Source: Bacillota bacterium (lineage in GTDB: Bacteria > Bacillota > UBA4882 > UBA8346). From it: DNA of 64,000 nucleotides. The position numbers were made by a program, and so were the translations under genes. Of the stretch, positions 60,149 through 64,000 are shown piece after piece. The notes under the pieces were generated by a model. It was not told the origin of the DNA. It saw only the letters and a program-made list of their open reading frames with translations, and searched no databases. Where the stretch lies: assembly GCA_029974635.1 (NCBI GenBank), contig JARKQY010000035.1, positions 1 through 64,000 on the forward strand. Direction: 5' to 3'. Numbering within the stretch: position 1 is the stretch's first letter; every line of letters begins with the position of its first letter.

Positions 60149-61975
60149 TTAGCCAATACTAATATCGGTTATGGCAATTATTTCATCAATTAAACGGTTA
60201 AAAACATCTAGTGCATCCTTAATGGGCTGGGGCGATTCCATATCGACTCCGGCCCGCCGCAATAAAGCCAGCGGATAATCCGAATCACCGCTTTTCAAAA
60301 ACTGCAGATACCGGTCCCGGGCGGCGGAACCATCTTTTAATATCTGTTGTGACAAGGAAATTGCGGCTGAATAACCCGTAGCGTATTTATAAACATAAAA
60401 TCCGCTGTAAAAATGCGGTATTCTCGCCCATTCCATTGCAATTTCCGGATCAATTACCGTCTCCGCGCCATAATAAGTTTGGTTCAGATCCAGGTATTGC
60501 TTGGAGAACCAATCGGCCGTCAATGCGCCGCCATTTTCAACTTCGCTGTGAATTATCTTTTCAAACTCCGCAAACATGGTTTGCCGGAAAACCGTAGTCC
60601 GAAACTGTTCCAAATATTGATTCAGCAAAGAGAGTTTTTCATTGCGATCATTGGTGCGCCTTAATAAATATTCCATCAGTAAAGCCTCATTGACTGTAGA
60701 CGCAACCTCGGCGACAAATATCCGGTATCCGGCATAAACATAGGGCTGGTGATGATTAGAGTAATAACTATGCAGTGCGTGACCCATTTCATGGGCGATG
60801 GTAAATACATCATGCGTCCGGCCCTGGTAATTCAACAGCACATAAGGATGGGAATCATACGCTCCCCAGGCATAAGCGCCGCTTGTTTTACCCTGGTTCT
60901 CATAAACATCGATCCAACTTTCGGTATATCCCTTCCGGAGTATTTTGATATAATCTTCTCCCAGCGGCTGCAAACTCTCCGCCACCAGTTCCTGAGCTTC
61001 CCGGTATTCATATTTTCGTTGATACTCAGGGATAAGCGGAGTATATAAATCATACATATGTAATTCGGAAAGCTGCAGCAGCTTTTTCCGGAGTTGAAGA
61101 TAACGCTGCAATACCGGTAAATAGGAATGAACTACTTCAATTAATCTTTCGTAAACCGTCACCGGGATGTTGTCGCTATCCAGAGAGGCTTGTAAAGCGG
61201 ATTCAAAACGGCGGGTTTTGGCGTAAAAAACATCAGCCTTCACTGAAGCATCCAGAGTAGCGCCCAAGGTATTCCGGAACTTGCTATATGTGTTGTACAG
61301 TATGGTAAATGCTTCTTTACGCACCCGGCGCTCCTTGCTTTCCAGGAAAGTCGAATACCTTCCTTTGGTCAATTCCACCTCTTCCCCATTTTCATCAACA
61401 ATAGCGGGAAACTTCAAATCGGCGTTGTCCAACATCCCGAAGATAGCGCCGGCTCCTTCGGCAATTTCGGCGGTTTCCGCCAGGATCTTCTCTTCCGCCG
61501 CCGACAAGACATGATCCCGCTGCCGGTCGATTTCCGCAAAGAAATGGCCGTATAATTCAAGGCCGGCAACTTGGGAAGCATAATCATTCAGCTGTTCCCG
61601 GGAAAAACTTACCAAGGCCGGCACGATAAATGAAACCGCGCTGCCCGCCTCCGCCGCCAGGCTTTGGATACGGTTGGTTAAGGCCTGATAAACCGGATCA
61701 GCATTGTTTTCGTCTTTATGCATTCTGGCATAGATGAACAACTTGTCAAGCCGCCGGCCGATAGTTTCTTTTAACTGTAAAACCTGCAGCAGCTTGGCTC
61801 CGTTCTCTAAAAAATGCGGCTGTAAATCTCTCATCTCAACCAAATTTTCTTTTAGCTTGGCAAAATCAGCTTCCCAAAGCTCGATGGAGTTGTAAATACC
61901 GGTTAAATCCCATTTAAATTCCGCCGGGATTTCCGGCCGCGACGGCAAATGTTTAGTGGCTGTATTATTCATCAT
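60149..61975 (-). CDS. pepF: Oligoendopeptidase F
   Basis: 608 aa, ATG at 61975 with AAAGGA upstream; normal length. M3 metallopeptidase: FTIAHEMGHALHSYYSN holds the zinc-binding HExxH (about residue 392) and the third ligand Glu is in the following FVAEVASTVNEALLMEYL. The N-terminal helical lobe starts WDLTGIYNS, as in other PepF proteins. It cleaves peptides of about 7-17 residues in the cytoplasm, for example in protein turnover or spore and signal-peptide recycling. Confidence 0.95.
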   Translation of the reverse strand: MMNNTATKHLPSRPEIPAEFKWDLTGIYNSIELWEADFAKLKENLVEMRDLQPHFLENGAKLLQVLQLKETIGRRLDKLFIYARMHKDENNADPVYQALTNRIQSLAAEAGSAVSFIVPALVSFSREQLNDYASQVAGLELYGHFFAEIDRQRDHVLSAAEEKILAETAEIAEGAGAIFGMLDNADLKFPAIVDENGEEVELTKGRYSTFLESKERRVRKEAFTILYNTYSKFRNTLGATLDASVKADVFYAKTRRFESALQASLDSDNIPVTVYERLIEVVHSYLPVLQRYLQLRKKLLQLSELHMYDLYTPLIPEYQRKYEYREAQELVAESLQPLGEDYIKILRKGYTESWIDVYENQGKTSGAYAWGAYDSHPYVLLNYQGRTHDVFTIAHEMGHALHSYYSNHHQPYVYAGYRIFVAEVASTVNEALLMEYLLRRTNDRNEKLSLLNQYLEQFRTTVFRQTMFAEFEKIIHSEVENGGALTADWFSKQYLDLNQTYYGAETVIDPEIAMEWARIPHFYSGFYVYKYATGYSAAISLSQQILKDGSAARDRYLQFLKSGDSDYPLALLRRAGVDMESPQPIKDALDVFNRLIDEIIAITDISIG

Positions 61976-62105
61976 ATTCCTCCTTTAATTCCAGGGTAAT
62001 TATATTCTTCCCAAAAAGAGGTATTCCTTTCAAGGTGTTAAAAATTTGGGCAAAGGCCGGCAAACCAAGATTTTCTAGAAAATTTTTTTTACAGCCGACG
62101 CAATA

Positions 62106-62142
62106 AAACAGCAGGCCTCCGTCAAAGGTATGCCCGCTGTTT
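62106..62142 (-). terminator. Hairpin after hisC
   Basis: AAACAGC(A)GGC (62106-62116) pairs with GCC(C)GCTGTTT (62132-62142) with one internal mismatch and a 15-nt loop. On the minus strand it ends in GCTGTTTTATTG, a weak U tract, 27 nt after the hisC stop. The rest of 61976-62105 shows nothing recognisable. Confidence 0.6.
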
Positions 62143-62168
62143 ACCGCGAATGATTCCGATTTTACGAC

Positions 62169-63290
62169 TCATATACCGCCGTTTCTCAGTTTCTTCAACC
62201 CATCCCGGAATACCCGGAGAAACCGGTCGTTTTGCTCCGCCGTCCCGAAAGTGACCCGGATGCAAGTGGGCAAACCGAAAGAATGGGTGGGACGGACGAT
62301 AATCCCGTTTTGCAGCAGATAATTGTAGATATCCTTACTATCCTGTTTGAGATCAATCAAAATGAAATTGGCTTGAGTCGGCAGATAGTCAACCTGTAAT
62401 TCATCCAACTCCCCATAAAACTGGCGGCGGCCGGCTTGAACCAGTTCCTTGCTCAGATCAATATGCTTCTTGCTGTTCAAAGCGGCTACTCCGGCGGCTA
62501 GCGCCACGCTATTTACATTAAAGGGATCCTTTACTTTATGCAGTAACGCAATGATTTGAGGATTAGCTACCGCATATCCAAGCCGTAATCCGGCTATGGC
62601 GTGAATCTTGGAGAAAGTCCGCATTACAATCAGGTTGGTATATCCTTGAGCCTGTAAACGCAACCCGTTTGGAAAATTGGGGTCATCGGCAAAATCAGAA
62701 TATGCTTCATCAAGTATTACCAATATATCACGCGGTAATTCATCCAAAAAAACCTTTAATTCCGGCTCCCGAACAATGGTTCCGGTAGGATTGTTCGGAT
62801 TGCAAATGAAAACAGCCTTGGTTCTATCCGTAACCGCCATTTTTAAGCTTTCAAGATCATTACCCCATCCGCTTTTACTCTTGACTAAAACCGGGTGGGA
62901 ACCTCCCAACAGTGTATATGCCTCATACATAGTAAAAGTCGGCTGGGGAATCACTATTTCATCATCGGGCTGATAAAAAGTTTCCGCCAAAATCCGGATC
63001 ACATCATCCACTCCGTTACCGATCAATAAGTTGGCGGGTTCAACACCTAATTCGGCGGCTAGCGTATCTTTCAAATAATAAGCATTAGCATCAGGATACA
63101 ACGCGATGCGGTCGATGGCTTGGGCCACCGCCTGGCGGACTTCCTTCGACGGGCCTAGCGGATTTTCATTGGAAGCCATTTTTATAATCCCACTGAGTCC
63201 TAGTTCGCGTTCAACTTCTTCAATGGGTTTACCTGGAACATAAGTGGGCATCTTATCTACGGAAGGCCTGGTCATACTTTTGCTGGTCAT
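62169..63290 (-). CDS. hisC: Histidinol-phosphate aminotransferase
   Basis: 373 aa, ATG at 63290 with AAGGAGCG upstream. Class-II fold: SGIIKMASNENPLGPSKEVR at the start, LIGNGVDDVIRILAETF (cofactor phosphate), NPNNPTGTIV, ILDEAYSDF, and Lys of the Schiff base in RTFSKIHAIAGLRLGYA (about residue 226). The enzyme makes histidinol phosphate; several HisC proteins also transaminate imidazole-acetol, phenylpyruvate and tyrosine precursors. Because an aroH-type chorismate mutase is 41 bp upstream, a role in aromatic amino-acid synthesis is at least as likely as in histidine synthesis. Confidence 0.92.
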   Translation of the reverse strand: MTSKSMTRPSVDKMPTYVPGKPIEEVERELGLSGIIKMASNENPLGPSKEVRQAVAQAIDRIALYPDANAYYLKDTLAAELGVEPANLLIGNGVDDVIRILAETFYQPDDEIVIPQPTFTMYEAYTLLGGSHPVLVKSKSGWGNDLESLKMAVTDRTKAVFICNPNNPTGTIVREPELKVFLDELPRDILVILDEAYSDFADDPNFPNGLRLQAQGYTNLIVMRTFSKIHAIAGLRLGYAVANPQIIALLHKVKDPFNVNSVALAAGVAALNSKKHIDLSKELVQAGRRQFYGELDELQVDYLPTQANFILIDLKQDSKDIYNYLLQNGIIVRPTHSFGLPTCIRVTFGTAEQNDRFLRVFRDGLKKLRNGGI

Positions 63291-63330
63291 TTTATCGCTC
63301 CTTGGTGATCCTTTAGAATTCTGCCGTTAT

Positions 63331-63696
63331 TTATCGTTGAAAAAGATCCGGCCTTAATTTAACAGCGTCATTTAAGTATACCGGTTGTATATCCTCTTTA
63401 GCCAAATCAGTGTAGAAATGAATCAATGTTCGAATACAAAGGGGTAATGCCCCTTTTTTGGAGATTTCCTGGCAACACATTAACGGGGTTGAGGTTAAAC
63501 CCAGTTTTCTGGCGGCAACGGCCGGAAATTCGCTTTTTATGTCAGGGGTTACCGTAAAAATAATACTGACAATGTTTTCAGCTTCAATGGAATTTTCTGC
63601 AAAGATTTGGGTTAGCAATTCCGAAGTTGCCGCTAATATTTCCGCCGCCGTATCCTTGGAAATCGTAATCGCTCCCCGAACCGCCCATATTTTCAT
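63331..63696 (-). CDS. aroH: Chorismate mutase, AroH type
   Basis: 121 aa from the ATG at 63696 (AAGGAG upstream, spacing 7); the GTG at 63699 is also possible. WAVRGAITISKDTAAEILAA is the diagnostic N-terminus (Arg of RGAIT in the active site), IIFTVTPDIKSEFPAVAARK and PLMCCQEISKKGALPLCIRT follow; the set matches the monofunctional trimeric mutase of Bacillus. It converts chorismate to prephenate, the branch to Phe and Tyr. It lies 12 bp after the HutP-family gene. Confidence 0.94.
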   Translation of the reverse strand: MKIWAVRGAITISKDTAAEILAATSELLTQIFAENSIEAENIVSIIFTVTPDIKSEFPAVAARKLGLTSTPLMCCQEISKKGALPLCIRTLIHFYTDLAKEDIQPVYLNDAVKLRPDLFQR

Positions 63697-63708
63697 CACT
63701 GTTCTCCT

Positions 63709-64000
63709 TCATCCTATGGCCCGGTGGCCCAATCCAACCGCCACCTCGTCCAAATGTACCAAACCAATGCTAAAAAAAACCGCTACGCTGATATGATCCC
63801 CCTTGCGGGCAATTCCGACCTTGCCACCGATATTTAGGCCGATTGCTTTACTGATGATCTGCGACATAGCCTCCCGGGCAGCTCCCGCCAAAGCTCCTTC
63901 CTCCGCATGAAGTTCTTTTATGATTAACTCCCTTTTTGCAGCCACAACAGCGCGCTCTACAATGGTTTTCATGGCCGATACCGCTTCTCCACCATAGTCA
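63709..64000 (-). CDS. HutP-family RNA-binding antiterminator (5' end beyond window)
   Basis: 97 residues in the window. The frame has no stop to the window edge and the residues before the ATG at 63972 (DYGGEAVSAM) continue the family alignment, so this ATG is internal and the true start lies outside. Conserved HutP pattern: MKTIVERAVVAAKREL, EEGALAGAAREAMSQI, KAIGLNIGGKVGIARKGDHI and VAVFFSIGLVHLDEVAVGLG. HutP of Bacillus binds histidine and Mg2+ and antiterminates the hut operon; many clostridial relatives stand near other genes. Here it is linked to aroH and hisC. Confidence 0.88.
   Translation of the reverse strand, partial: DYGGEAVSAMKTIVERAVVAAKRELIIKELHAEEGALAGAAREAMSQIISKAIGLNIGGKVGIARKGDHISVAVFFSIGLVHLDEVAVGLGHRAIG

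Overview
The window (about 46% GC by eye, long operons, strong AGGAGG ribosome binding sites, many TTG starts) looks like a chromosome segment of an anaerobic, motile, endospore-forming member of the Firmicutes. Support: a gerA-gerC-gerB spore-germination operon, a SpoIIM-family protein, a ferredoxin-dependent 2-oxoacid oxidoreductase, PerR/AhpC peroxide defence, a HutP-family regulator, LexA boxes of the Bacillus type, and MotAB plus chemotaxis genes. Three secreted proteins look like outer-membrane beta-barrels or fragments of such a family, two of them ending in an aromatic phenylalanine, so the organism may be one of the diderm (two-membrane) Firmicutes. No rRNA, tRNA, CRISPR array or complete insertion sequence was seen.

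Layout. 1-3.1 kb: 3' part of a FadR-type GntR regulator, a DUF4177 protein with a disordered GYKGKS-repeat tail, an intracellular GH26-like glycoside hydrolase and a LOG-family nucleosidase. 3.3-10.1 kb: a MoxR-type membrane locus (RDD, SpoIIM-like, DUF58, MoxR ATPase, DUF4350, DUF4129, polytopic membrane protein). 10.3-18.2 kb: accessory region with two outer-membrane-like proteins, an AT-rich GNAT gene between inverted hairpin ends, a lipase, a class-III aminotransferase, DUF2000, a frameshifted EamA exporter and a divergent TrmB-type regulator. 18.3-24.3 kb: galT and sbcDC. 24.6-26.8 kb: a cysteine-cluster protein and a GapN-like aldehyde dehydrogenase, followed by a 138-bp tandem repeat. 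27.2-30.7 kb: a LexA-controlled DNA-repair pair (DUF4130 protein and radical-SAM protein), split by a frameshifted kinase gene and carrying a duplicated promoter. 30.8-34.8 kb: germination operon. 34.7-37.7 kb: hydrolase with TetR regulator, then debris of a LuxR gene and a kelch protein. 37.8-41.1 kb: peroxide operon perR-ahpC-AhpF-like reductase and a membrane protein. 41.1-50.7 kb: chemotaxis operon cheY-cheA-cheW-MCP-MCP-cheR-cheB. 51-55.7 kb: 2-oxoacid:ferredoxin oxidoreductase (four subunits), a P-loop ATPase and folC. 56-64 kb: trmL, NifU-like protein, a beta-barrel-like protein, motA-motB, DUF502, pepF, hisC, aroH and a HutP-family regulator running off the right edge.

The most unusual structures are in regulatory and repeat DNA: a duplicated LexA-regulated promoter that carries the first ten codons of the radical-SAM gene and has turned them into a coupled 14-codon leader; a 70-nt hairpin repeat found twice with a compensatory base change in its stem; a 45-bp perfect palindrome on the perR promoter; and a GNAT gene bracketed by symmetric hairpin ends. 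Three frameshifts (two in an exporter, one in a kinase) all fall in homopolymer runs, so sequencing error must be separated from true decay.
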